Below are positions 45,951 through 55,250 of a stretch of DNA of 64,000 nt, piece by piece. The notes under the pieces are model-generated. The model ran no database searches. It was not told the origin of the DNA and was given only the letters and a program-made list of their open reading frames with translations. The DNA lies in the NCBI RefSeq assembly GCF_036002945.1, contig NZ_CP108529.1, positions 9,598,893 through 9,662,892 of the forward strand. Direction: 5' to 3'. Source of the stretch: Streptomyces sp. NBC_01224 (GTDB lineage Bacteria > Actinomycetota > Actinomycetes > Streptomycetales > Streptomycetaceae). The first letter of the stretch is position 1. Each line of letters begins with the position of its first letter. Both the position numbers and the translations under genes were made by a program.

Positions 45951-47220
45951 GCCGCCCATTCCACTCCGAGTTCGGTGAGGGCGGTGCGCTGTTCGGCGGT
46001 GAGTTTGTCGCGGCGTTGTTTCTGGTTGGCGTACCAGATTCCGAGCGCCAGCTCGTGCTCCTGGCCGTCGAGGACGATCGTCTCGCGGTGGGGCCGTTTG
46101 ACCGCAGTGGTGCCCTCGCGGGCGATGTACTGGGCGAGGGCCGCGACGCCGCGCTGGAAGGCCGCTGACGCCTTGCTCTGGCCCTTCGCCGCAGCCTTGG
46201 AGGCTGGGGCTGCAGTGGGGCGCTCAGAGGGTTTGATGCCCAGTGCGGACAGCCGTTCCCGCTGCTCGGTGGAGAGCTGCGCCCAGGTGCTCGCTTCCCT
46301 TTGCCGCGTGAGCCATCGTCCGAGGTCGTCGCCCTCGAAGAGAACGCCGGGCTGGATGTCGGGCAGGAGGCCGTGGGGTTCGTCTTGGGCCAGGTGGGCG
46401 AGCACCCGGTGGTGGCGTTGCCAGTCCAGTGGCCAGGGGCAGTTCCAGTCGGGGTCGATTTCGGCGAGCTGCGCGGCCCGCGCGGTGGCGCGTTTGGGGA
46501 TTTTGCCGAGGCCGTCGGTGCGGCGGAGGTTGGCGAGCAGTTGTCCGATGGCTACCTGCCCGCCTTCGCCCCAGACCGTGTCCTGGCGGGGGGCGAGGTG
46601 CCCGTGTGCGTGCCGGTAGGAGCGCAGCATCGCGAGTTTGGCCTCCCAGGCTTCCTCTCCGGGTTCCCACACCATGCCGGCGTCGTCCGCGTCCAGCAGC
46701 TTCTTGCGGTGGTCGTCTAGCTCTCCGGCCCGCAGCGCTTTGCGCTGCTGGTGCACCCAGCGCCCCAGTGGGAATGCCTTCGTGGCGCCCACCGTCGTCT
46801 CGACGTCGTAGGGCACGGCATACAGGCCCTCGATGCCGTTGTCGGTCCGCCAGCGGATGAGGGCTTGGTAGCCCTCGAGCCATACCAGTGATTCGGGCCG
46901 GTACACCCGGATGCGTAGGAACGCCGCGATGGTGGCCGCGTCGCGGGGGGAGGAGAAGTGCAGCAGCGCCGACTCGGCTGCCGCATCAGTCCCGTCCTTG
47001 TGTTCCTGTCCCTCGCTTGCGGCTGCGCTGCCGGCCCGGACGATTTGCCCGTCCTCGTCGCGGACCAGGTGGTGCAGCTTGGCCCGCGGCTGGCGCGACA
47101 GCGCCTGCGACGCGAGCTGGTCGACCATGCGCTCTGAAGTTCCCCCTCTGAAGTGGACAGCCTGATACTGGGACGGATCAGTCCCGGAGGAAGCAGTCCA
47201 GGTTGAGTGGCAAGAGCAAC

Positions 47221-47508
47221 ATGAGCAAGCGGTACACGTCGGAGTTCAAGCGGGACGCGGTGGCACTGGTCCGGTCGTCAGGGCGGAACGTCACCGAGGT
47301 CGCCCGGGAACTCGGTGTGAGTGCGGAGGGGCTTCGCGGCTGGGTGAAGCAGGCGAAGGTCGACTGCGGCGAGGGGGCGCCCGGCGCGCTGACCACGGCG
47401 GAGAAGGATGAGCTCCAGCGGCTGCGCAGGGAGAACCGGGAACAGCAGCAGACGATCGAGATCTTGAAAAAAGCAGCGGCCTTCTTCGCGAAGGAGACGA
47501 TGAAGTAG
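47221..47508 (+). CDS. IS3-family OrfA, copy 3
   Basis: Translation identical to copies 1 and 2: HTH (VTEVARELGVSAEGLRGWVK) and coiled coil, with the GAAAAAAG shift site near its end (about 47465). Confidence 0.93.
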   Translation: MSKRYTSEFKRDAVALVRSSGRNVTEVARELGVSAEGLRGWVKQAKVDCGEGAPGALTTAEKDELQRLRRENREQQQTIEILKKAAAFFAKETMK

Positions 47509-47570
47509 GCACGCTGTGCCGTTTCATCGACGCGGAGAAGGCCGCCGAGGCCAACCCTGGCGGCTACAGC

Positions 47571-48416
47571 GTGGCTTTGCTGTGCCGTGTCACGGGGATC
47601 AACCGCTCCACCTTCTACTCCTGGCTGGCGGCCCGGCCGACAGCGGCCGAACGACAGTGCGCCGAGGACGAGTTGAGCGAGGAGATCCGTGAGATCCACG
47701 CCTCCTCGCGGGGTGCCTACGGCGCCCCGCGCGTGCACGCCGCGCTGCGGCGCAAGGGACATGCGATCAACCGGAAGAAGGTCGAGCGGATCATGCGCGA
47801 GCGCGACATCCGCGGCATCACCCGCCGCAGACGCCGCCACCTGACGCAACAGGACACCAAGGCCGCACCGGCTCCGGACCTGGTCGGCCGCGACTTCACC
47901 GCTAACCGGCCCGGCATGAAGCTCGTCGGTGACATCACCTATCTGCCGACGATCGACGGCTGGTGGTATCTCGCGACCGTCATCGACCTGGCGACGCGCG
48001 AGGTGATCGGTTACGCGATGGCCGAACACCATCGTGCCGAGCTGGTCACCGACGCGCTGCGGATGGCCGCCGGCCGCGGTGACCTTCAGGGTGGCTGCAT
48101 CATGCACACCGATCGCGGAAGCGAGTACACGAGTGGCGAATTCCGCCGCGAACTACAGGAGTTGAACCTGAGGCAGAGCATGGGAAGAACCGGCATATGC
48201 TACGATAACGCCGCAGCCGAGAGCTTCTTCGGACTGCTGAAAGCGGAGATCGGCACCGCCGTCTGGGAGAGCCGCGAGGCGGCCCGCGCTGACATCTTCC
48301 GCTTCATCGAGGTCGAGTACAACCGCACCAGGCTCCGCAAGCACCCCGAGTTCGGGTACCTCACCCCACTCGAAACCCGAGCCAGGCTGCAGCACGACTT
48401 CACCCCCGCAGCGTAA
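47571..48416 (+). CDS. IS3-family OrfB transposase domain, copy 3
   Basis: Translation identical to copies 1 and 2 with an intact DD(35)E triad. The identity of three copies suggests recent, possibly ongoing activity. Confidence 0.94.
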   Translation: MALLCRVTGINRSTFYSWLAARPTAAERQCAEDELSEEIREIHASSRGAYGAPRVHAALRRKGHAINRKKVERIMRERDIRGITRRRRRHLTQQDTKAAPAPDLVGRDFTANRPGMKLVGDITYLPTIDGWWYLATVIDLATREVIGYAMAEHHRAELVTDALRMAAGRGDLQGGCIMHTDRGSEYTSGEFRRELQELNLRQSMGRTGICYDNAAAESFFGLLKAEIGTAVWESREAARADIFRFIEVEYNRTRLRKHPEFGYLTPLETRARLQHDFTPAA

Positions 48417-49176
48417 GCAACCGCTGTCCAAGACCAGGGGGGAACTTCACTCCGAGTGACTGCGTAGGCCTTGGAGCACGGCCACAAGGGGCGCGAACGA
48501 GGCGGAGGCGACCATGTCGGTCGGGTCCTCGCCCGGCTGAAGGAAGACCGGCACGATGATGCGCGCGACCTTGGTGGTGCCGTCCGGGTTCGGGCGGAGC
48601 GCGCGGCCGATGTTCTGCACGATCTCCACCTGCGAGCCGCGGGTGTCGGCGAAGCACACGGCCTCCACGCCCCGCTCGCCCACGATGTCGACGCCTTCGC
48701 CGAGGACGCGAACGCTCGCGAGGAAGGCGCGGTGGACCCGCCGGCCGTCAGCGTCCACACCGTTGGCGAACTGCTTCAGGGTCTCGCGCCGTTCGGAGAC
48801 GAGGTGGTCGCCGCACAGCCATGCCGACCACACCCGGTCCGGCGGGACATGGCGGCCAGGCTCCAGCTCGTAGAACTCAGCGTCGATCGTCGAGGCGGGC
48901 AGGCGTTCCGCGTTGGCGATCGCGGCGTCGGACGCCTCGGCCGCATACAGCTCGGCCGCCGTCTCCGGCAGCCTCGTAGCGAACGCGGCGGCCTCCTCCA
49001 CCCGCTGGTGGAAGGTCATCACGGTCTTGAGGTTGTGGCGCGTGGCATGCTCCAGGAGCGCGGCCTGGAGCAGCGCGAGCCGACGCCCCCGCAGCGCTTC
49101 CTCGGACAGTCCGAGGACCGGGTCCGGATCCCGAACTTCTAGAACATCAATCTCAAAACCTGCCAAAATACCCCGC

Positions 49177-49835
49177 TCGATGTTCCCGCCCACGACACCG
49201 TCCGCGACACTGTGACGATCGCGGTGCCCAGGGACGCGGCGCCGGGTGAGAGCTATGCAGTGGTCTGGGCGCAAGTCAGGGGTGGTCGAGGTGGTGGTGT
49301 CGCCCTGGTGAGCCGCACTGGCATCCGGATGTATGTCTCAGTCGGGGGCCACAACCCCCCGGCCCCGAACTTCACCGCGCGCACGATGACGGCTGAACGT
49401 GGCCCGGACGGGCGCGCGATCGTGCGTGCCCGGATCACCAACACCGGGGGCCGCGCTCTGGACCTGTCCGGCACCCTGAAGCTCGCCTCGGTGTCGGGAA
49501 GCCTGAGCGCGGGCCCCTACCAGGTACAGCTGGGCACGAGCTTGGCACCCCATCAGTCCGAGCCCGTGATGATTCCGGTAACCGACCAAGTAGCCGACGG
49601 CCCTTGGCGCGCCACCCTGGAACTGAGAAGCGGACTGCTCGTCAAGAAGTTCCACGCGAAGATCAAATTCCCGCGCACCTCGGGCATCTCCCCGGCAGCC
49701 GCCGTGGACACCGAAGCATCCGGCGGTGGCGCGCTCAAAATGCTGGTCGCGGGGATCCTCCTATTGAGCACCGCTCTTCTGATCGCCAGCGCCCGCATCC
49801 GTCGCCGACACGGTAGAAGAACCGCTGACGCGTAA
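49177..49835 (+). pseudogene. Membrane-anchored cell-surface protein, 5-prime truncated
   Basis: The frame can be followed from the junction at about 49177 (VPAHDTVRDTVTIAVPRDAA) through GESYAVVWAQVRGG and NTGGRALDLSGTLKLASVSG to a C-terminal membrane helix and basic tail (LKMLVAGILLLSTALLIASA RIRRRHGRR). This is a DUF916-like or surface beta-sandwich protein that lost its signal peptide and N-terminal half. A downstream ATG or GTG could give a 207-aa product from 49212, but without export signal. Confidence 0.65.
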
Positions 49836-50036
49836 CGCCCCTGCCCCGACGCCGCCCGCTGAGGTCGCCCGTGTCGCTGCGCTCTACGCGGCTCGGCTGA
49901 AGGAGCTGGAGGCCACCGGCCTGTAGCGGTCGGCGTCTTCGCGGGCCAGGGGGAGGGCGGCCACGGCGGTGGGCCCGGGAAGCCTGTGCGGCTGGAGGTG
50001 GGCGGGCATCAGCGCCCATGTGCGATGTGCCGGTTT
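49836..50036. other. Short intergenic stretch with a C-terminal coding scrap
   Basis: 49840-49926 encodes AEVARVAALYAARLKELEAT GL with a stop, apparently the end of some lost protein. The rest is unassigned. Confidence 0.3.
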
Positions 50037-50125
50037 GGTGTCAGTGGGTGGGTGTCAGTGACGGGGTGTCAGGTGGGGGTGTTTGTGCTGGTGGGGTGTT
50101 GAGGTCGGGGCGGGGTCACTGACGT
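50037..50125 (+). repeat. TGTCA-rich repeats, putative left end of a Tn7/Tn5053-like transposon
   Basis: GGTGTCAGTG occurs at 50037 and 50051, GGTGTCAGG near 50066, and the inverted GTCACTGAC near 50115. Clustered short repeats starting TGTC at the end of a TniA/TniB-type module are typical transposase-binding ends. The matching right end is not found. Confidence 0.5.
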
Positions 50126-50272
50126 GGGGTGGTGTCTGTTGCCGATGCCACTGTCGTGGGGCGGTACACCCCATCTCGTGTCGCTGTCACGGGAACGGTA
50201 TTTCTGATCTTTTTGCGGGGCGGGTGGGTTCACGGTGGTCTTCTGTCGGGCGTGTGGCCGGGGGAGGACCGG

Positions 50273-51541
50273 GTGGGGGAGCGGGAGCTTGAGGGCTTGG
50301 TCTCGGTGTCGCGGCCGGTGTTGGTGGGGCGGTTGCTTCAGCTGGATGCGGCTGGTGGTGTGACGTCGGCGCATGTGCGGGCGGGGGCGCAGTTGGCGGG
50401 GGTGCATCCGCGGACGGTGTGGCGGTGGGTGGAGGCGGCGCGCAGTGAGGGCCGTGTGGAGCGTCGGAGGCGTTCCCGGTTCGAGTTGTCGGAGGAGGCG
50501 TGGGAGGTACTGGCGCAGGCGGGCGGCAATGTGTCTGTGTTCTACCGGCATTTGAAGGAGTGCGGGGACGGGGATGCGGGAGTGTCGCTGGCTTCGGTGT
50601 ACCGAGCGGTTCAGCGTGAGCTGGCCTCGGGGCGGGTGTTGCCGGACCGTGCCGTGGTACGCCGGGCGCGGGCTGAGCGGGAGGCCCGGCAGGCTCTGGC
50701 AGACCTTGCCGTCGCGGGTGTGGGCACCGGCACGCCGTCTGCTTGTGCCGCGGCTGGTCCGGCTGAGCTGACGCCCGCAGGGCGGGAGGCCGCGCCGGCG
50801 GGGGACGTGCCGGGCGTGGTGGTGCCGATGGGGGCTCAGGCGGTGCGTACGGCGTCGGTGCGTGCGGTGGCCGAGGCGGTGGGGCAGGCGATGGCGGCCG
50901 GGGGCGCGGCGTGTGTGTTCGGGGATGCGGGGCGGGGCAAGACGGTGGCGCTGCGGATGGCGCTGTCGGATCCGCCGGTGGGCTGGGGCGTGTCGTGGGT
51001 GCGGGTGCCGGTGCGTCCGTCGGTGTCGGAACTGCGGCGGGCGGTGTTCGAGGCTCTGGTGTTGCCGGGCCGGTTTCCGCACCGTTCGGCCGAGGCCGAT
51101 GAGCGGATCGTCGGCGCCCTGGACGAGGCTCGGGTGCTGGTGGTGGATGAGGCACAACGGTTGCCAGCGCCGTGTCTGGAGTATCTGCAGTCGTTGTGGG
51201 ACCACCCGCAGGCCCGGGTGGCGCTGGTGCTGTGCGGGGCGGGTAGCGAGCGCGCGGTGGCGCGTGTGCCGCAGTTGGCGTCGCGGGTCTGCGCGTGGCA
51301 GGAGGTAGGGCGTCTCGCCGGGAGCGAGGTGGCTGCGACGGTGTCTGCCTTTCATCCGCTGTGGGCTGGCGTCGCGGGTGGGGAGGTGGCGTGGATCGAC
51401 CAGTCCTGCACGCACGGTGTCTTCCGTACCTGGGCTGCCTTGACGACGCATCTGCAGAACGCGCTGCTTACCGTGCCGGATGCGACGGTGGACCGGGCGC
51501 TGCTGCGGCGTCTGTTCCGGCGTTTGAGCCCTCCGGTCTGA
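50273..51541 (+). CDS. TnsC/TniB-type AAA ATPase with transposase-like HTH N-terminus
   Basis: A 422-aa transposition ATPase. GTG 50273 is chosen because GGGGGAGG lies just upstream; the frame is open to 50129. Residues about 25-130 carry an HTH and winged-helix pair (AQLAGVHPRTVWRWVEAARS, then ELSEEAWEVLAQAGGNVSVF and VSLASVYRAVQREL). The order matches the DNA-binding front of the neighbouring TniA transposase. The AAA core follows: Walker A VFGDAGRGKT (Lys223), Walker B VLVVDEAQRLP (Asp292, Glu293) and a sensor-like LVLCGAG. Such ATPases choose targets and activate the transposase. The HTH fusion is unusual. Confidence 0.8.
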   Translation: MGERELEGLVSVSRPVLVGRLLQLDAAGGVTSAHVRAGAQLAGVHPRTVWRWVEAARSEGRVERRRRSRFELSEEAWEVLAQAGGNVSVFYRHLKECGDGDAGVSLASVYRAVQRELASGRVLPDRAVVRRARAEREARQALADLAVAGVGTGTPSACAAAGPAELTPAGREAAPAGDVPGVVVPMGAQAVRTASVRAVAEAVGQAMAAGGAACVFGDAGRGKTVALRMALSDPPVGWGVSWVRVPVRPSVSELRRAVFEALVLPGRFPHRSAEADERIVGALDEARVLVVDEAQRLPAPCLEYLQSLWDHPQARVALVLCGAGSERAVARVPQLASRVCAWQEVGRLAGSEVAATVSAFHPLWAGVAGGEVAWIDQSCTHGVFRTWAALTTHLQNALLTVPDATVDRALLRRLFRRLSPPV

Positions 51542-51566
51542 GCGAATGTGCGGACAGGAGGGGGAG

Positions 51567-53306
51567 ATGGAAGACGGTGGTGCGGTCGGCGCCGGGCGGG
51601 GCGGGCTTCCGGAAGCGTCGCGTACCGCGCTGCGCGGTGTGGCGGTGCGTCGGCTGCTCGCTCTGCGGGTGCGGGGCGAGCTGAAGACCGGCCATGTCCG
51701 GGTGGCGGCGGATGCGCTGGGGGTGTCGGAGCGCACCGTGTGGCGGTGGCTGGCCGAAGCCGGCCGCGACGAACGGGCAGCTGACGAGCCCGGGGCACGG
51801 GCCCAGACCGGCACGAGGTTCACGATCACACCGGAGGTCCGCGCGCTGCTGGCGCTGTGGAAGGGCAATGTCGCCGCGGTGCAGCGTGAGCTCGCTGCCC
51901 GCGCGGCCGGGCGCCCAGTAGCTGATGTCGGTACACAGGCCGGGCCGCCGCCGGGTACAGCTCTGCCGCCGGATGTGCCGTCGTTGACGACGCTGCACCG
52001 GGCGATCCGTCGTGATCTGATGCCGGGGGAGCGGGCCGGGCTTGCGGGTGGGGAGCGGGCGGCGCGCAAGCATGATGTGTTCCTGGCCCGGCCGCGGGGC
52101 TGGCGCAACCAGGTGTGGGAGACCGACCACATGCAGGCGCCGGTGCTGGTCGATGTCGAGGGCAAGGCCCGCAGGCCGTGGATCACCTGGTTCACCGACT
52201 GCGCCACCAACGCGATCACCGGGGTGGCCGTCACGCCGGTGCATCCGTCGCGGGAGTCGGTGCTGGCCGCGCTGCGCTCTGCGGTCCTGCGGGAGGAGCC
52301 CTACGGTCCGTTCGGTGGTCTGCCGGAGAAGGTACGGGTGGACCGCGGCAAGGACTTCTTGTCCAGGACGGTGACCGCCGCGTTCGATCTCCTGGACGTG
52401 ACGGTGGAGGACCTGCCCGCCTACACCCCCCACCTCAAGGGCACCGTGGAGGGCCTCAACCGGGCGGTGGAGAGCATGTTCCTGGCCGCGCTGCCCGGCT
52501 ACGCCCGCCAGCCCCGCCCCGGCAAACGGGCTTCCCGCCCGAAGGACGAAGTGCTGCTCGGCTTCGAGGACTTCACCGCCCGGCTGCTGGCCTGGACGCT
52601 CTGGTGGAACACCGAGCACCGCCCGGCGCCGCTGCGGGGCAAGACTCCGCTTGAGGCGTGGCAGGACGATCCCACCCCGCTGCGGGACGTGCCCGCAACA
52701 GATCTGTGGACGTTCACCCTGGAGGACGCCGGCACTCGCACGCTGACCACCCGCGGCATCCGCTTCAGGAAACGCGACTACGTGGGGCCGTGGATGACCG
52801 GCCAGGCCGGGATCCAGGTCAGGGTCCGCTTCATGCCCCACCACGACCACCGCATCGAGGTCTACCACGCCGCCACTGGCCGCTACCTGGGTCCCGCGGA
52901 CCTGGCCGACCAGGCCACCGACGAACAGATCAGCGCTGTACGAAGAGCGCGGGCCGCCCGCACCCGCCGCCTGAAGAAGGACCTGGAGGCCTCCCAACGC
53001 GAGCGCTACGCCGCCGTGAACCAGCCGGAGGCGCCTCGGCGGCTCGGCGCGCTGACCACCGCGCAGGCCGAGGCGGAACTTGCCCAGACTGCCGACACCG
53101 ACCTCGCGCAGATCGCGCTGCCGGACCTCATCCCGCCCGCCGCGCCCCCGGCCGACTGGCGCACCCCAGCTTCCCTGGCCGCGCTGACCACGCCAGGCCT
53201 GCCCGTCCCGCTCCCGTCCGGCCGTGACTCCACCGCTACAGCCCCGGACGGCTCGGACGGACGGGCCGCACGTCCCACCACCGACGAAGACGGAGACGCC
53301 TCGTGA
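51567..53306 (+). CDS. TniA/TnsB-type (Mu-like) DDE transposase
   Basis: A 579-aa transposase. ATG 51567 follows ACAGGAGGGGGAG, an excellent ribosome-binding site, 25 bp after the ATPase stop. The N-terminal HTHs (ADALGVSERTVWRWLAEAGR, then VPSLTTLHRAIRRDLMPGER) bind the ends. The rve core has Asp187 (WETDHMQAPVLV), Asp259 (VRVDRGKDFLS) and Glu295 (HLKGTVEGLNRAVE), an exact DD(35)E. A Mu-C-like beta-barrel follows (TLTTRGIRFRKRDYVGPWMT). The acidic/Pro-rich C-terminal tail probably contacts the ATPase. Its stop overlaps the next start (GTGA). Confidence 0.9.
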   Translation: MEDGGAVGAGRGGLPEASRTALRGVAVRRLLALRVRGELKTGHVRVAADALGVSERTVWRWLAEAGRDERAADEPGARAQTGTRFTITPEVRALLALWKGNVAAVQRELAARAAGRPVADVGTQAGPPPGTALPPDVPSLTTLHRAIRRDLMPGERAGLAGGERAARKHDVFLARPRGWRNQVWETDHMQAPVLVDVEGKARRPWITWFTDCATNAITGVAVTPVHPSRESVLAALRSAVLREEPYGPFGGLPEKVRVDRGKDFLSRTVTAAFDLLDVTVEDLPAYTPHLKGTVEGLNRAVESMFLAALPGYARQPRPGKRASRPKDEVLLGFEDFTARLLAWTLWWNTEHRPAPLRGKTPLEAWQDDPTPLRDVPATDLWTFTLEDAGTRTLTTRGIRFRKRDYVGPWMTGQAGIQVRVRFMPHHDHRIEVYHAATGRYLGPADLADQATDEQISAVRRARAARTRRLKKDLEASQRERYAAVNQPEAPRRLGALTTAQAEAELAQTADTDLAQIALPDLIPPAAPPADWRTPASLAALTTPGLPVPLPSGRDSTATAPDGSDGRAARPTTDEDGDAS

Positions 53307-53695
53307 CCGCGGCCACCTACCAGTACGTCGACCTGCCCGATGCGTCCGTGGTCACCACCCGCGCCCTGCTCACCGCCCGGGAGAACATCACCGACACCGT
53401 CGCCGCCCGCGCCATGATGTGCATCCACGGCGGCGCCGGCTTCGGCAAGACCCTCGCCGTCAACACCTGCCTGCGAAACCTCGAACCGCACGAGGACGTC
53501 CGCAAGATCACCTTCCGGGCCCGGCCCACCGCCCGAGCGGTGCGCTACGAACTGTTCACCGCGCTCGACCTGGCCGGGGAACCACCGCGCCACCCCAGCG
53601 AGTTCGACCGCCTGCTGAAAACCGCCCTGGCCGAGCGCCCCCGTACCTTCCTGGTGGATGAGGCCCAGTGGCTCAACGGGGAGGCGTGTGGATGA
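53303..53695 (+). pseudogene. Second TniB/TnsC-type ATPase, C-terminally truncated
   Basis: A 130-aa reading frame starting GTG 53303, overlapping the transposase stop. Walker A is IHGGAGFGKTLAVNTC and Walker B is RTFLVDEAQWLNGEA, immediately followed by a stop. Normal TniB/TnsC proteins continue for 150 or more residues (sensor and lid), so the gene is cut at about 53690 where recombinase sequence begins. It would be the natural ATPase partner of the TniA upstream. Confidence 0.8.
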
Positions 53696-53814
53696 CCGGG
53701 TTATTCGTGAGGTGAGGGTTGCTTTTCTGCAGCTGTCTCGTTGATGGATTCGGTGGCACAGAGGTTGTTCAGGTGCCGCCTTAACCAAGAGTCATTGCTG
53801 GTTGGTGGTGGAGT

Positions 53815-54872
53815 GTGGCGGGGAAGCCGTTTCTTCGGCTGGTCGAGGGCGGGCTCTGCGGCCCTGCTCCCGAGGCCGGGCAGGTACCCGATGTGTGGGC
53901 GTTCCAGACCCGCTGCGTGCAGGCATTCGCCTCGACATGGACAGCGAGAGGCTTCGCTCCCACCACGATCGGCTGCTACACGTCGCTGCTGCAACGGGTG
54001 CTGGACCACTATGACCGGCCGGTGTGGCAGATCGAGCCGGCCGATGTGGACGCGATGCTCCACTCCCTGGTGGTGGCGGGGCGGGCGGCGGGGACCAGAC
54101 GCCAGTACCTGCAGATGCTCCGCACGTTCCACACCTTCATCCAGGCCCGCTACGCCACCGAGATCCGCACCCTGTACGGCACCCCAGTGGCCAACCCGCT
54201 GGACCGGTTCAACCGGCTGCGCCATGTCTTCGACGACACCCCGCGCATCCTGCCGCCCACCGCCGAGCGCCTCACCGCGTTTTTCGCCTTCGCCCGCCAG
54301 CGCCTGACCACCACGTCCGACTACCCGGCCGCGGCAAGGGACTACGCACTGCTGCGCACCCTCTACCACTCCGCTCCCAGAGTGAGCGAAGCCATTCGCT
54401 TCGACCAATGCGACGTCCATCCCGCACTCGGCCCGACAGGCAAACTCCACGTCCGATTCGGCAAGGCGGCCAACACCTCGGGGCCCCGCCCGAGATGGGC
54501 ACCCATGCTCGACGGACTGGACCAGATCCTCGCCTGGTACCTGGGAGACGTACGCCCCTTCTTCCCCGACACCGCCCCGCTGTTCTGCGACGCCCACGGC
54601 CAGCCGCTGAAGCCGGACACCGTACGCGACCGCCTCTGCCACCTCCTGGACCTGGAAGGCCGCCCCGCAGACGACCGGTTCACCCCGCACGATCTGCGCC
54701 GGGCCTGCGCGACCCACACTACGAGAAGGGCATGGACCTGCTCACCGTCCAGCAGCTCCTCGGTCACTGGCACATCGCCTCGACGATGGCCTACGTGCGG
54801 CCCTCGCTCACCTTCGTCGAAGACGCCTGGCGCCGCGCCACGTCGACCGCCGTCACTAACCTGGCCAGCTGA
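53815..54872 (+). pseudogene. Tyrosine recombinase/integrase with a 2-nt frameshift
   Basis: The core-binding domain (FQTRCVQAFASTWTARGFAP) and catalytic domain are present: Arg in LYHSAPRVSEAIRF, HDLRRACATH, then after a shift LLGHWHIASTMAYV with the GH and nucleophilic Tyr. The shift is at GACCCACACTACG (about 54712-54722): removing one AC restores ATHYEKGMDLLTVQQLLGHW and the stop at 54872. Without it the protein ends in unrelated sequence at 54894. Either a recent dinucleotide expansion or an error. Confidence 0.85.
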
Positions 54873-54890
54873 CCCCAGGGCAGGACACCC

Positions 54891-55250
54891 ATGACCACAC
54901 CACCCCCTCTGCACGCCGTCGAGCCCATGCCCCCGCCACCGCAGGTGGAGTGGAGACTTCGGATGACCGCGGCACAGCGCGGTATCTGGACCGGCACCGA
55001 ACTGCGCCGCCTGCTCGCCGAGCGGGCCGGTCTCGAGCTGTCTGCGGCATCGGTGTCCGCCCTGTTCACCAAACAGCCCTCCCAGGTGAAGCTCTCTACC
55101 CTGGCCGCCCTGTGCGCCGCCCTGGACTGCACCCCAGGCGACCTGCTTACCGTCGGCGAGCCCGCCATACCCCCACCACCTGGACCACGCACCACCCCAC
55201 CACCTCGACAGCAGCCCGTGCCCAGCCACCGATCCCTGCCACCGCTGTGA
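54891..55250 (+). CDS. XRE/Cro-like HTH protein, 119 aa
   Basis: Second gene of the recombinase cassette, 18 bp after the recombinase stop. It has an HTH of the Cro/C1 type (WTGTELRRLLAERAGLELSA then ASVSALFTKQPSQVKLSTLA ALCAALDCTPGDLL) and a Pro-rich tail. It probably binds the cassette promoter or acts as an excision/directionality factor. Its stop overlaps the next start (GTGA). Confidence 0.82.
   Translation: MTTPPPLHAVEPMPPPPQVEWRLRMTAAQRGIWTGTELRRLLAERAGLELSAASVSALFTKQPSQVKLSTLAALCAALDCTPGDLLTVGEPAIPPPPGPRTTPPPRQQPVPSHRSLPPL

Larger units (their letters stand above)
47135..48449 (+). mobile_element. IS3-family insertion sequence, copy 3 (1315 bp)
   Basis: TGAAGTTCCCCC inverted repeats and target duplication CTC (47132-47134, 48450-48452). 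It is inserted in the helicase pseudogene in opposite orientation to that gene. Confidence 0.95.
45947..49176 (-). pseudogene. Telomere-associated DEAH helicase, copy 1: 5-prime truncated and split by IS3
   Basis: Removing IS3 copy 3 and one CTC joins LVAVLQGLRSHSE in frame to RMVDQLASQALSRQ, matching LVAVLQGLRSHDE-RLVEQLASRALTS in the intact copy at 60215. The fragment retains the second helicase domain (VCFADTRGSQVEIVQNIGRA) and the helicase-associated (HA) repeats (PDWNCPWPLDWQRHHRVLAH). The ATPase domain with Walker A and DEAH is missing: homology begins at ERGILAGFEIDVLEVRD near 49176, where an unrelated gene abuts. Confidence 0.88.

Noticed and set aside
50069..52234. 721-codon minus-strand frame opposite the ATPase and transposase
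   Set aside because: His/Arg/Pro-rich shadow; the plus strand has Walker and DDE motifs.
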